Assembly (NCBI GenBank): GCA_944472135.2
Contig: OX235264.1
Coordinates: 92,824,319 to 92,888,318 of the forward strand
Direction: 5' to 3'
From: Trichobilharzia regenti
Lineage: Eukaryota > Platyhelminthes > Trematoda > Strigeidida > Schistosomatidae
Length of the DNA: 64,000 nt
Part shown: piece by piece, positions 42,226 to 53,569 of the stretch
Layout: each line of letters begins with the position of its first letter
Numbering within the stretch: position 1 is the stretch's first letter
Notes under the pieces: model-generated
What the model was told of the DNA's origin: nothing
The model's database searches: none
What the model saw: the letters and a program-made list of their open reading frames with translations, nothing else
Program-made: the position numbers and the translations under genes

Positions 42226-42459
42226 TATGGGGCTAACAACGCTCTTGATTTCTACTGATTTCATTTTTGTTTTGTTTTCGTAACTTTTTAGAACTTTTGC
42301 ATTTCTTTAGAACTCTTAGACAATATATATATATTTTCCTTCGTCTCTATCTGCATACGGACTACAAGTCATTCATCATCAAGTTATTCATCTTATTACG
42401 TAACTCTAATATACTTACTCAACTCCACTTATGCATTGACTGCTAATATTAATAACGAT

Positions 42460-42955
42460 GTGATAACTCTGTGAAGTCAGTCAGTCAGTCAGTTCTTCTA
42501 TTCGGGTAATAAACCTGACCGGTGTGGCAAAAAAATGGATTTCCAGCAGGCTACTGCAGACTTTCATGAACAGTCGCCCCCTTCGGTGACTGACTCCATA
42601 ATGAAGTTCAAATAGCCAGCCGGCCATTAAAAACTACCTGTCTGGGAGCAAATCAACAGGCAAGAGCCGATTATTTAACAAAAATGTGAGGTGAAAATGT
42701 AGATGGATCTGGCATACATTGAGAAGGCCACCGAATGATATCGTACTCAATGCAGGCCACAGCTTGAGTGGAATCCAATTACCAAGCGACCAGTGTGTCA
42801 TCCTAGGGTGACATGGAGGAGATCGTGTGAGGAAATGATGAAAGAGTCTGGCGAATCGTGGGCCGAACTGAAGAGGACATTAGAAAACAGAATAAAGTGT
42901 AGATTTGTTGTTGAAGCCCTATATTCCACTCGGAACCCAAGGGAACAATAATAAA
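42460..42955 (+). mobile_element. RTE 3' fragment
   Basis: VKSVSQSVSSSIRVINLTGV-like start with a small GTCA repeat, then the RTE basic C-terminus and an end AGGAACAATAATAAATT-like tail at about 42955. Many stops. Confidence 0.65.
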
Positions 42956-43829
42956 TTCATGATTGTTATTACTTACTCATCACTACCGTCTTTCTGGGAA
43001 ACACATATTTTATATAAGTGTGATTGTACAGCTGAAGAAGAAAATGAATTCACCGAGAAAAGCCTCTCCACCGAACTATGTGTTATGTTTTATTTATTGT
43101 CTGCATGGGGATTTCCCATGAACTGAAAAGACTAGTGAAGAATTATCACGCGAAGAGCTACAATGAAGTAAACTATTTGAAATTTTTAAAGGTAAACAAG
43201 TCAGTTCTACAGGACCGTACTGAGTGTGTGTAGCAATTGGATGCATTAAATGCTGATTTCTGGCGTTGTTATTGTTTTTTCAGTTTATATTCTTTTTGCG
43301 TACAGTGGAAATCCCCAGTTAGAAATTTTGGAAGGCAGAAAGATTGAACAAAGAAATACTCCCGTTACAATTAGTTCCTCATCTCTGTGGCTTTAATACA
43401 TACAGTGAATTAAATATGATACAGAAATTTACCAGTTTAGTTCTAATGGTACGTTTATTAACAATAAATATTGAATATCAACATTGTTAAGGGAGTGATA
43501 GTTAACCCATTGAAACATAGGAATATTTACAAAATACCTAGGCAGTATACACTTTCGTAAATGTTCGCCTTAATCCAAAGATCAGTGATTTCATAAATTA
43601 CTCCCAGGTATTCGCTCGAAATCCCCTAACTATATTTCAACCAAACCCTACAATAGCTAACATTTTTTATCAAAGGAAGGTGGTGGCTTGGTGTGCATAA
43701 CACCTGTTTTAGCTGTCCTAGTCTATGTGGCTTAACAACAGCTGAGGAAAACTGGCGTTGATACGATTGGAATCAGATCAGCTGAAATCCCTAATATGGG
43801 TGTTTGTGCAGCCAGTGTATTTTTTATAT
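42956..43829. other. mostly unclassified; possible PLE terminal sequence
   Basis: 43010-43100 and 43320-43450 share short stretches (GTACAGC..GAAGA, TTAGTTCCTCATCTCTGTGG) with the PLE 3' region at 59930-60110. A pLTR remnant is therefore possible but not established. Confidence 0.3.
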
Positions 43830-44035
43830 TATTATTGTTTCCTTGAGTTTAGAGTGGGACTTGTGGATTCAGCAGCACATCTCTACCTTTCCCAGTCGCC
43901 TGAGATCCTCTTCGTCTGGTGCCACGATTAACCGTCTCATCTCCTCCTCGTGCGATCTACTCCCTCTCACGATCGGACATAAGATCAACTCACCGCTCCC
44001 TTCCTATTCGGGTTCTCCTCAAGCGATGGCCAAGG
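43830..44035 (-). mobile_element. RTE 3' tip
   Basis: Minus-strand RTE 3' end (compare 13646-13880), cut at about 44036 by RTE-gamma 3' sequence on the same strand. Confidence 0.55.
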
Positions 44036-44039
44036 GCAA

Positions 44040-45567
44040 GATGGCATTTGATAGTCCCTTTAGCCTGTATGCTACCCATCTCCTGACTGACTGGTTTCCA
44101 CAAAGAACTTTGCACCGATGTGCAGCAGTTCGAGTCGCCACACTTCATGTAGCAAACAAAGCAAGAGAAGAAAGTAAAACGAAATGCAAATTATTAACGG
44201 TAAACAGAGATATGAAGCAAAAGAATAGGATTATCGGAGAAAAATATAGTTTTACTGGATATTATAAGTCACAAGGAGAAGATGCATCTGTGTTAGCCAT
44301 TGAGAAAGACTTTGGGCCATATCACCAATTGTCCTCAGTCTTTATTAGTTTATACCGTCGCGAGGACCACAACCAGGAAATCTGCACAATCGTACGTGGC
44401 TTAAACTAACTGTTGTGGATTTCATTGACTGATGAAACCAGGTTTTGGCTTGATCATCACTAGCTAACTCTTTTCCAACCTGTTCCATTTTATGTCAGCT
44501 AACAATGGCCGTTGTGGAGGAAGGCGATAGCTAGTCATACGTAACACATGTCTCAACCATTTCAGTCGATGTAACTTCACAACCTCTTCTGTTGATTTCC
44601 CCTCACAATCTACTTAGCACTCGACCGAAGCATAACCTCAATATAGTTCACCCTATTATTCCATTTCACACGAGAGATAGAACGCAGGCACCTATGATCA
44701 AAGACAGGTAGCCAGGCTTTTCATGTCTTCCACTCTCAATGGTCAAGTCTCAAGGCTATAAAGGAGAGAGCAGTGGACTGCTGAGCAGTGCACAAGTCCT
44801 TTGGTCGACAGACAGCCGGATATCGCGTCTATGCTAGAGACGGTGTAAATGGTGTATTGGTGGTGAGATTTCATCAGAGATCAACTCGCTGGCGTTGGCT
44901 GACGCAACTTCCGAAATAAGTGAAGTAGTCAACATGTTCTAACACTTCACTCCTTATCTCTAAGCTAGGAGTCAGTGTAGTACATTTCTGTAGCGTCATC
45001 TTATATTTGGCGGTGGCAAATTGCATGCCAAACATTCGCAGACTGCAGGTCAGGGTGTTCAGAAGACTACATTTTGTCAGCATTTTTGCCTAGAAGGACT
45101 ATATCATCTGCATATTCTAAGTGAACGAAATTATTCCCTGGTAACAAGTCAATTCCTGAGTTTCTGAAGTCAGTTAGGTTTACCTTCATTAGTGCATCTA
45201 TGATAAAATCAAACAGAAATGAGGTGGAGTGGGTTTCCCTGACGGACATCATTGGTTTTCATCACCTCAGATGACAACCCTCTGTAGGTTCTTACCTTAC
45301 TACATGAGTTCGAGTAGAGTGAGTCTGTTGATCAGTGCTACCTATTTTCTCAGCATTCCTTCCACAGTCGAACATCACCATAGTACCTCTCTGAAGACAG
45401 ATTCAAATGCCGCTTTCAGGTCAAGAAATATGACAATTGTTGGACGCCCTGTAGGTATGTCTATGCTCCAGAATGTTTCGAAGAGTAAAGATATGACCAG
45501 CACACCCTCTTCTTGGTATAAAGCCTGCCTGTTTCTCTCATGTTTGTTCCTACCGAGAACCGCTTAG
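44040..45567 (-). mobile_element. RTE-gamma (SR2-like) RT and 3' end
   Basis: The minus strand holds an RT fragment with intact motif C: FDFIIDALMKVNLTDFRNSG and VHLEYADDIVLLGKNADKM (45252-45067). Next come MFGMQFATAKYKMTLQKCTT and LEHVDYFTYFGSCVSQRQRV, then a degenerate thumb (about 44870-44640) and the 3' region to 44040. Upstream, 45560-45260 carries the palm region in broken frames. It is a different lineage from RTE-alpha/beta. Plus-strand frames across it are shadows. Confidence 0.75.
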
Positions 45568-45569
45568 TC

Positions 45570-46198
45570 TAGACATGATTATCCATCTCCACTTTCTTCA
45601 GGATATTTCTTGAGCAATAAGTTCTTCGTTAATCCATTCCTAGAGTTGACTCTAGCTAATTCTTTCTGACCAGCCATTTGATACTCAGTAAGGAGCCAAC
45701 GAAAGGGGCAGCTGTTGATAAAATTTTGCAGCTGGCTGTTGGAAATGCTTTTCATTGAAGCACTAGCCTAGTTTCTGACCCATATAGAAACAATGGTGTT
45801 GAAAATCCGAATATTGTTCTTCACTGCCACTGAGTAATGGCGGGAGATTTCCAAACTGCTTTTAGGTTGATGAAGACGTATCTTGCCTTTCCGATTCTAG
45901 CTAGCTGGCTGGCTGGCTGGCTGCCTGGCTTTGACATCTTCATTCATTCCACCAGCTGTAGTTGAAACGATGCCTTCTGGTTGGATAAGTGAACGGAGTG
46001 ACCTCTGTTAAATCTCTCTTGTTGATGGTGATTGATGCTGGTTGTTTTTGTTGCTATTGGTTGGTTGATTAGTTGGTTATCTCCACCATCTCCGTGTGTC
46101 TTCTCTATCTTAACTCTCAGTCCTATCTTGTCTGGCTGCTTCTTCAACCGGTTTGTTGGTTTTCGCCTAGAAGTCTTCGAGTCTGTATGACATTAGAC
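45570..46198 (-). mobile_element. RTE fragment, RT thumb to C-terminus
   Basis: The minus strand reads EKQPDKIGLRVKIEKTHGDG (46147-45944), HPLNQQPTNSNKN-like and RFNRGHSVHLSNQKASFQLQ, a (CTGG)n tract at 45905-45925, then the C-terminal domain to about 45570. Its 5' side is cut by the Sm-alpha-like repeat at 46199. Confidence 0.7.
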
Positions 46199-46490
46199 AT
46201 ATATCCAATTGGTGGATGGTGGCTAGCAGTGGAATCCAGGATGCGCATTTCGTCCTATTTGGGACTCGTCAGCTGGATGTACCTGCATTTCTCAGTGAGT
46301 GATGATGTTCCCACCGAGGCTCGAACCCAGTACCCATAGTTTCAAACGCCAAAGCGTTATCCACTAGACCACTTGGGCCACGAGAGCCACCTCTTGTGCA
46401 ACGGGTCATATTAATTATTGAATTGAATTTTTGATTTTCCCGTCGATTGATTGGACCGAAGTGCTCGGTCTCATCTGCGAACAGAAAAAC
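46199..46490 (-). repeat. Sm-alpha-like ribozyme SINE
   Basis: Minus-strand copy with box B GGTTCGAGCC, a tRNA-like head (GTGGCCCAAGTGGTCTAGTG) and an intact hammerhead. It ends near CTCGGTCTCATC. Confidence 0.85.
46234..46278 (-). ncRNA. hammerhead ribozyme (Sm-alpha type)
   Basis: On the minus strand: helix I ATCCAG/CTGGAT (6 bp), core CTGACGA, helix II GTCC/GGAC with loop CAAATA, GAAA, self-complementary helix III ATGCGCAT, cleavage triplet ATC. All conserved core nucleotides are present. Expected activity: self-cleavage after the C of ATC, releasing unit-length RNA. Confidence 0.88.
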
Positions 46491-46640
46491 CAGATATAAT
46501 GGTTAAATTTTGAATTACTTTTTTTTGCTGTTGTCATTCACCATTTTCATTCCCAGGTAGTGAGTGATCTGCAGCTGATGAGAACCTGTAAAATAAAATG
46601 ACATGACTACCCTATACATTGGGGGCTATCCACATTGTAA
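46491..46640 (+). repeat. PLE 3' motif region
   Basis: CTGCAGCTGATGAGAACCTG followed by TAAAATAAAATGACATGAC also follows PLE sequence at 21890 (minus strand) and resembles 53388-53430. Only this 3' piece is present. Confidence 0.45.
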
Positions 46641-47364
46641 TCATTCTTCATCTTTTCGACTATGATGATTTACAAATAACTTTGAATGAAAAAAGAAAAA
46701 GAAAAACGATTAGTATTACATTGTGTTAACCAACAAAATAATAATAATAATCACATCACGAAAACTGCTAAACATAGCAGTTAATCACTAGAGTATAGAT
46801 TTTCGATAATGTGTGACACGTTTATCTATCGTGTTAATTTCTGATTGGTTCACAGAGAGTTTGTTAGAAAATGAAAAGGAAAACATGAAAGAACCAAAAA
46901 ACAAAAATGAGATGATGGTGGCTTGCTTAAATTAAAAACAAAATGAAGACACACATTTTTTTTATTACTAGCTCACTTTGATGTGTAGAATTTAATGTCT
47001 GTCTGTCTCTCTCTCTCTCTCCCTCTCTGTCTCTCAGTTGATTGTTATTTTGCATATCAATGTCAACTCTACTTTTAAAGGTCTGAGTGTTGAATTTATC
47101 ATATATCAATCATATCAATTTTTCATAAATTCCTCCTCTTCAAGTTTTTACAATTATAAAATATAATAATATTTGTTGTCGTTACAACAAAGGCTCGGTA
47201 TGCGGCGGCGGATACATTTTTGTTTTTAACGTAAAAATGACAGATTAGTTAGTAGTTATGGGATGTCAAAATTAATAGTTGTATTTGTGTGATAAACGTT
47301 GTGCTAGGCTGAAATTGATTAGAAAATATTGTATCGTAAAACGGGAGACAATGGTTGATGATTA
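46641..47364. other. AT-rich non-coding stretch
   Basis: A CT/GT microsatellite lies at 46997-47033. Nothing else supported. Confidence 0.45.
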
Positions 47365-48010
47365 GTCATGATAGACTTGTAGAGTGTGGGGTAGGAAAAT
47401 TGACAAGTCAGTCAGTTCAAGGTTATAAAAAGGTGTCAGCTGGGTGAGTGGCTAGTACAAAGTGGTCTGCATTAAACAGGACGAGATAGTAAGACTGAAA
47501 TGAGAAGTTCCTAATGAAATAACGATTATGTGAAATGTAACAGGTGGAGGCATATACTGAGAAAAGAGATAACATCACTAATAATAGGTCCGGATAGTAT
47601 AAATGAAAAATTCGATAGTATTGAGGGAATGTTTGCATGAAGGGCATAAATTATGACGAACAATAATAATAATTGTAATAATAATGTATGTAATAATAAG
47701 CAAAGGAAAAAAAGCCAAGAGGGTTAAGCGTAAGGAGCAATCTTGGTGAGGAGAAGAATCATCCATCCAAGTTTGGCCACGGTAGGAACAGCGTCTGGAC
47801 GTGTTCTTTTTGGATACAAAGTTCCGGTTTAGTCGATCTTATTGCAGCAGCTTCAGCTATGTGTATAGGACGTAAGCGAATTAAACGTGATAACGACTTC
47901 GGAATTGGGTATATAACCCTGAAAGCTGTGTGTCACATCGATACAATATCCAGTATCGACCAAGTCTGACAGGATCGAGCTTTTTATGCACATTTACCAG
48001 CTTGGTTCAG
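47365..48010 (-). mobile_element. PLE endonuclease C-terminus and 3' region
   Basis: The minus strand (about 48005-47755) reads KSSILSDLVDTGYCIDVTHS and FQGYIPNS. After a frame change it reads IRLRPIHIAEAAAIRSTKPE and LCIQKEHVQTLFLPWPNLD, the typical end of a PLE GIY-YIG endonuclease. 3' non-coding sequence continues to about 47365. Confidence 0.75.
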
Positions 48011-48014
48011 CAGG

Positions 48015-48128
48015 GGGAGGGGAAATTAGGTGCTTAAAAAAAGCTCTATCCTGTCACACTTGGTCGATACTGGACATCGTATCGATGTAACACATAGCAT
48101 TCAGGGTTATATACCGAATTCCGAACAC
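48015..48128 (+). repeat. inverted partial copy of the PLE endonuclease end
   Basis: The plus strand encodes KSSILSHLVDTGHRIDVTHS and IQGYIPNSE, the same segment as the minus-strand copy at 47900-48005. The two form a foldback with a short AG-rich spacer. This copy keeps TGHRIDV where the other has TGYCIDV. Confidence 0.75.
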
Positions 48129-48730
48129 AAGACACCTGATTGTCTCAGCCTTTAGTGTATGTTGTGTAGGGTTCACTGGTAAACATATCTAAAGAGTTTC
48201 AAGTTCAGAAGGGAGGGATTTCTTATGTTTTTATGATCCCATGGTCTTTCGTGTTTCTATAACTTATGATCATCTATTTCACAGGCTTAAACTACAAACT
48301 GGAACAACATGAACTGACAGTAGTGATTACATTCAGTGGATGTAGTTGATTTCAGAGTTAGGCAGATCACTGAAATAGTCTGGGAGTAGTGAAAAGTTGT
48401 TTCGACTTATTTTTTTGTGACTCTTTAGCACTGTATCACTCCTCCACAATCCCAACAGGGATCGATTTCGGGATATTTAGGTTACGAAAGCAAGCTCATT
48501 TGCCTATGAAATCTAACTTTATCTACTCGTGATATACCGCCATACTCTGTCATATCAAGGTAAAGTGGACAGTCATCCAAGTCGCTGGTGTCGGTAGCTC
48601 TACATCACAAGTTGACAAAGTCAAAATTTATGGAATATTGAGCTTTGGGCTAAGTGATTGAATGGTCAGTGAGCATGGTCGGGTAACCTGGAGGTCCCCA
48701 GATAGATACTTATTATGGTTGTGGATGACC
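48129..48730. other. non-coding stretch
   Basis: Nothing supported. Confidence 0.4.
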
Positions 48731-48734
48731 ACAT

Positions 48735-49560
48735 AATAATAATTTGCTTTATTCCAAAACAGTGCTTGTGATACAGGATGGAATTCTCAGCATTTCACTA
48801 CAGTAGTGCATCCAGTTAGTACATTAACAATAAATAAAATTCTACATAGATTAAGGTTATCTCAGTCAGTTTTGACAACAACATATTAGCATGTCGGTAG
48901 CAAAGCCAAAATTTAAACAGAGTGTTTGGAGGTGTTAGAAAAGTAGATACAAGCATATTTACTGGTGTAAGCGGTAACAAAAAGGTCGAGATACACAGAG
49001 TGTGAAAGAACGAAGAAGAATGTTTTAAGTAGAGTTTGCAAAGAAGAGAGAAACAAAACAGCACATAACAAAAAAAGAAAAGGAAAAGAAAAAAAGAAAA
49101 CGTTGTACCTATAAATGATATGAGTTAGAAAGACGAGATCCAGTTGTTCTACTGACTATTTAATAGGTTATAAGTTTCACGCCTAATGTTTTCTTTATCA
49201 CACAGAATACAAGTTAAGTAGGGTACGGTTGAGTTTTTGTACTTACTAGTGTGAGCCTATAGTTTTCTATATAGGCTTCTGGTCATGCCTGATGAGATAC
49301 AAGGGGAGAGTTGTGAATGAAGAGGATGGTGTGAGTTAGATAAAATGGATTTAGACCATTTTTCACATGAGTCCAAGTGGGTGTCGACGAGAATATTAAC
49401 AAGCTGGTTAAGTGGCATGTAGCTTACCCTGCTGACAACCTTTAACATCTTGCGTAATAAGATATAGTCCTTCTTCCGTAGCCCTGGAAACACTAAGCAG
49501 GAACAACAGAGAATAATATGCAGGATGTAAGAGTTAACGAATCGTAAGAGCAACGTTTGG
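48735..49560 (-). mobile_element. CR1-type 3' end
   Basis: The minus frame 49553-49257 reads LLRFVNSYILHIILCCSCLV, FPGLRKKDYILLRKMLKVVS and DTHLDSCEKWSKSILSNSHH. The 3' UTR follows to 48735 with TTGGAATAAAGCAAATTATT. It is very similar to 7528-8420. 5'-truncated. Confidence 0.85.
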
Positions 49561-49870
49561 GACGGCTGTCTAGTACCCTCTGTCTGTTCTCAATGATTTC
49601 TCCAACTGCATAAACCTATATACTACTGATTGATTGAGATAAGTAGTTGAACAGCACTCATCTAAACCAGTAGTGGACGCTAGCTTGCAAGTTTGAGGTC
49701 ATCTAAACACCAGACAGCTGCTTCTCTCGTTCGAGGCCAAGCTCATCAGTGATGTAGGCTGTTTGACTTAGCTCAGAGAGCTGAATGGGTTCAGGCTGCT
49801 CGGTTTCTGGCTAGCTGTTATATCAGACTGGTCATATCATATTGGCTGTCAAGTTGCTATCTACGTATTC
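49561..49870. other. non-coding stretch
   Basis: Nothing supported. Confidence 0.4.
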
Positions 49871-49874
49871 AAGT

Positions 49875-50315
49875 ACTAGTTTGTAGGGATTTGTTTGGTT
49901 GGTTACAGGATTTCATCATGAGCTGACATTGGTTAGAGAACCATTGGAAAACCTGGGAGTACTGGACAACATTTTCCTCCCAGTTTGAAACTCTTCATCA
50001 GTACGTACCCACCACAGGGGTTCGAATTCAGGACATTCTGGTTACATGGCGAGCTCACAGACCATTAAGTCACTGGGACTCAATCAAATGGCCCATGAAT
50101 TCTAACTTCTGCCAATTCACGATATAGCCCAACCACTAGCCAATTTCATTCGTGGCGAGTATTTGTCCTCACACCCGACCTGCTGCACCCTACTGGTCAC
50201 GACTTCCCGCTAGAACCCCAGGTATCTACCTATCTGAATAGGACCAGTCGCCAGTGAGCATCTCATTGATATTCAAGCACTGGTTTCTAGGGATTTGGTT
50301 GGTTGCTATCTAAAT
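49875..50315 (-). repeat. S2 repeat, minus strand
   Basis: Box B (minus) GAATTCGAACCCC lies near 50018-50030. The hammerhead-like region at about 49950-50005 has CTGATGA followed by an AGA insertion and GGAAAA in place of GAAA, so it is degenerate. The outer sequences at 49875-49905 and 50283-50312 resemble each other in direct orientation. Confidence 0.7.
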
Positions 50316-50760
50316 AGTCTGAATGGTAAAGTGACACGACATGTTGTATTCTCTCGTATCAATCAATGCATGTAGATAATTATGGTCACCAATTTGATGA
50401 TAGGGAGAATGTTAAATTAAGGGTAGAGGAAGTATCAAAAATGCAACCAGGGAATTTCTAGAAGCCTGATAATACTCAAATGAATTGGCGACTTACAAAC
50501 ATGTTATTTAAATTAAAAATTCTAAGTCGTCAATAATGATCAATTTAAATTGACAGTGAGTCACCACAATGGTTGTCAGGAGATAAAATTATATCATCAT
50601 TTATAGATAATTCAAATAAGTTCGCCTTATGTCAGCTTTGAAGATGTTATCCAGAAGGACAATGTAGTTAGATCTACCCGCTTTGGGAGGGCAAAGTAAT
50701 CAAAATGGAGGAGTTTATGTTTCTAGTAGTGAAGACAACCTCGTTGGTTACTAAGTTGAT
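50316..50760. other. non-coding stretch
   Basis: Nothing supported. Confidence 0.35.
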
Positions 50761-50764
50761 GCTA

Positions 50765-51615
50765 CATGACTGGATCACATTGACTCCTAGCTCAAAGAAA
50801 AACAGTGAAGTGGTATAGCGTGTTGATCACTTCGCTTATTTGAGAAGCTGCATCATCAACCCCATCCAGCTGATCCCCAACGAAATCTCAACAGGGTTAC
50901 AAAATATTCGTGTGTAGCGTTCGCTATTCTACTCCAAATCTCGCGTAGACGTGTTTTCCATTTATTGACAAAAGGACGTGTGTACTGCTCACAAGTTCGC
51001 ACCCTCCATTTCAATGGTTATGAGTGAAGTATGGCCATTGAAAGTTGAAGAAACGAAAAGACTGGTCGTTTGTGACCATTAATGTACGCAATCTATCTCC
51101 CCTGTTAGGCTGTTTAACAGCCTAATCAATATTAAGGTTAGGCTTAGGCCGAATGTTGGGTAAGGAGAGCAAATCAGTCGACGAGGCTGTGAAACTGCAT
51201 TGACTGAGGTGGATAGGATATATGTAACGTGTGATATAGGATCATGTTAGAAAAGACCAAAACATGGAAGCAATTCTCAAGGTGTTTCACAATTTGGGTC
51301 ACCTAGAGAGGTGTAGACTGCCTGTTTGGAGTCCTCATCATTCCAGGAACCCAGACAACTGGTGACTTCGCTCAAAGTTGTCCTGAATGGCGCAGATGCA
51401 TTTTCCCATATGCCACAAAACCTTACTGGTCTTTCAGATTACTATTCTTTCCTTCTCCTTTACATTTCCGTCTAACTAGTGTTCTTTCAGCTCTCTTTGT
51501 TTTCTCCTCTTTATCTTCCTTTGGGTACTTTATGTAGGAGTGTGGCAACTCTATCTGGTGCACTTCTGTTCAAAATTCTATGTTGAAACCAGTCAGTAGG
51601 TCATTATTGAAAATA
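50765..51615 (+). mobile_element. RTE-gamma (SR2-like) C-terminus and 3' end
   Basis: The plus strand reads VDHFAYLRSCIINPIQLIPN, EISTGLQNIRV and FYSKSRVDVFSIY, then SISMVMSEVWPLKVEETKRL and VVCDH with intervening stops, down to PEWRRCIFPYATKPYW. The layout matches the minus-strand copy at 44040-45083. 5'-truncated. Confidence 0.7.
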
Positions 51616-52425
51616 AAATTTCAAGACAGTGGATAAGTGCGTTTATTCACTTCGCCAAACCTTTTTGTGAGCACCGATGTATTCATCTCACTTTTTTTCA
51701 CCATATCATCGAAGATTTGTATTATCTAACCACCTGTTTGTAGTCTCTAACTATTGTCTCAGTTCTCTTGTCTAATTACCACAAACACTTTGACGTACCG
51801 ACACTGTTTATTAATGCAACGTATGGATGACGAGCTGCTGATTAAAAGATCTAATTAAAAAAAGAATATCTCCACTCTGAATTGATTCTCTTCTAACGAT
51901 TGTTAGGTGAATGCTGGTTTTCATCATACTCTTAGTGAGACTGGTTTGTACAACTAGCGAGATTTTCTTTCACAATCATGTGTGCCACGTATGCATTGAT
52001 TTTAATTTTTGTCAAAATGCTGTGTTTCCAATGGTGGGAAAGTTGTTATAACACAGTGACAATGGTAAAATGAAGGAATTGACTTTGTATTGATAGATAT
52101 CGTAATATCTATCGTTTTGATGCCTGGAATTGGTGCTCAGATTTTAAATCGTAGGCTATAGTATCTAGATAGTATTATCGATTAGTTTATCAAACAAAGT
52201 GATCTGTTGTGTGTCTGGCGATGAAGATAGATGACAGTGATGCGATGCATGTCTTTGCATGTTAAACACACTATCAATCTAGGCATGTCGTTCCATTGTT
52301 ACAGAAAGAGATAATCGTATGGTATAATCAATGATCAGAGGTTTGATTATGAATCTCACTACAGGCTATCATGAATATTTTTTGTTGTCGGTGAGATCAA
52401 TAAGATCAAAGTATGTAATAACTAA
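51616..52425. other. AT-rich non-coding stretch
   Basis: Nothing supported. It may include degenerate PLE sequence just upstream of 52430. Confidence 0.35.
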
Positions 52426-52429
52426 AATG

Positions 52430-53016
52430 ATCAATTTCACAAATTATGTAAGATACTTCATGCATTCATTAACAAATATGGAAGATGTGAAAGCCCAAAT
52501 ACCAAACAAATCACAGTTAAGAAAAAGCCTGTCTTCATACACCTAGATTTTAAAGGTGACGACATTGCAGAAAGGGTCAACAGAAGACTGAGAACGTCAC
52601 TATCCAGAGCCTATCCTGAAGCTAAGTTGGTTCCCGTCCATCAAACAACATGCTCTTTGGTGCAGTCAAAAGTCAATAGATACCCTTCTCATGTTAACTC
52701 CAACTGTGTATACAAATTTACGTGTATCTGTGGGAGCAGTTACATTGAGAGAACAGAAAGAAGGGCACACCTCCGATTTTCTGAACATGTGCCGAAAAGC
52801 CTACGTCTTAAAGGAACAAACTCTTATAGTAGCGCTATTACCAGACATCTCCTCGACCCGGGTCATGAGGTGGAAATCGAGAAATCCTTCAAAATTATCA
52901 ATAGACAAAGGAGCTCCATTCTCCTGAAGTTTGCCGAAGTAATTTCTATCATACGCATGAAACCAGATTTATGTGTTCAGAAAGAAGCAGCGATTAGTCT
53001 TTCCTTGCTTTGGTAA
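52430..53016 (+). pseudogene. PLE linker and GIY-YIG endonuclease
   Basis: One open frame from about 52430 reads KLCKILHAFINKYGRCESPN, KKKPVFIHLDFKGDDIAERV, RRLRTSLSRAYPEAKLVPVH and HVNSNCVYKFTCICGSSYIE. It continues RTERRAHLRFSEHVPKSLRL, SAITRHLLDPGHEVEIEKSF and MKPDLCVQKEAAISLSLLW. The catalytic region is YKFTC..SSYIERT: the tyrosine and isoleucine are kept, but the expected glycine is glutamate. The ORF is uninterrupted to its stop, the longest intact PLE endonuclease frame in the window, but the RT is missing. Confidence 0.85.
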
Positions 53017-53435
53017 CTGGATGTCTTTTTTTCTCTCATCTGATTACGTAATCTTTGTCTTTAACTTCACCCCCTTTTTATAATCTATAATTTTGCTTGT
53101 CTCTTGTTTCTATGATTTGAGTTCAACTCAGTACATTGTTTACCTAACTTATTAGTCACTCTGCATCTAACGCACATCTCATCGTTATTATGCAACTCCT
53201 TTACCATTATATGCATACATTTATTTTGTTTTAACTTGAACTGCCTGTGTAAAAACTATATAAGTGCAATTTTCTGAGCACTGTTCACTAATTGTGGAAC
53301 TTTCTGTCAACTGTCAACATGTAAAATTTGCAAGTATGTTAAAACGTTTCTGTACTAAAACCTCATAATTTATTTAGGCTGTAAGCAGCAGCTGATGAGA
53401 AGCCAGTGAAATGAGCGATGATGGTACCATATTAT
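53017..53435 (+). repeat. PLE 3' region / pLTR
   Basis: It follows the endonuclease directly and aligns in reverse complement with 56395-56675 plus 57257-57460. It ends with GCAGCTGATGAGAAGCCAGT. Confidence 0.75.
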
Positions 53436-53569
53436 TCTGCACAAACCACCACTGTTGTTCTTGCTTTATTCAAATTATGTAAGAGATTACTTACATGTTG
53501 AGAAACCATTACTGATCAGAGAAATATACTGAGGATGAATAAATAGACGAAAATTGATTTAATCAGATC

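Larger units (their letters stand above)
39440..42300 (+). mobile_element. Penelope-like element carrying three nested insertions
   Basis: PLE coding pieces appear in order on the plus strand: 39455-39607 (TDYIHSVSRKRYEDVKLKLT, SGFRATPEKYVF), 40011-40204, 40405-40700, about 40960-41496 and 41970-42225. They are separated by S2 (39608-40010), S1 (40205-40404) and an RTE 3' end (41497-41966). A deletion also fuses RT to the last endonuclease residues near 42165. The 3' non-coding part follows, including a TA run at 42323-42334. Confidence 0.85.

Noticed and set aside
43804..44409. 201-residue plus-strand ORF as a gene
   Set aside because: It runs antisense through an RTE 3' tip and the RTE-gamma 3' end. 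Related sequence at 28.4 and 51.4 kb behaves as repeat 3' region without a conserved frame.
45229..45567. 112-residue plus-strand ORF
   Set aside because: Antisense shadow of the RTE-gamma RT, whose motif C (YADD) is on the minus strand.
53388..53425. Possible hammerhead (CTGATGAG...GTGAAATGAG) at the end of the PLE 3' region
   Set aside because: No helix II can form between CTGATGA and GAAA, and no NUH site with helix I pairing follows. Kept only as a shared 3' motif.
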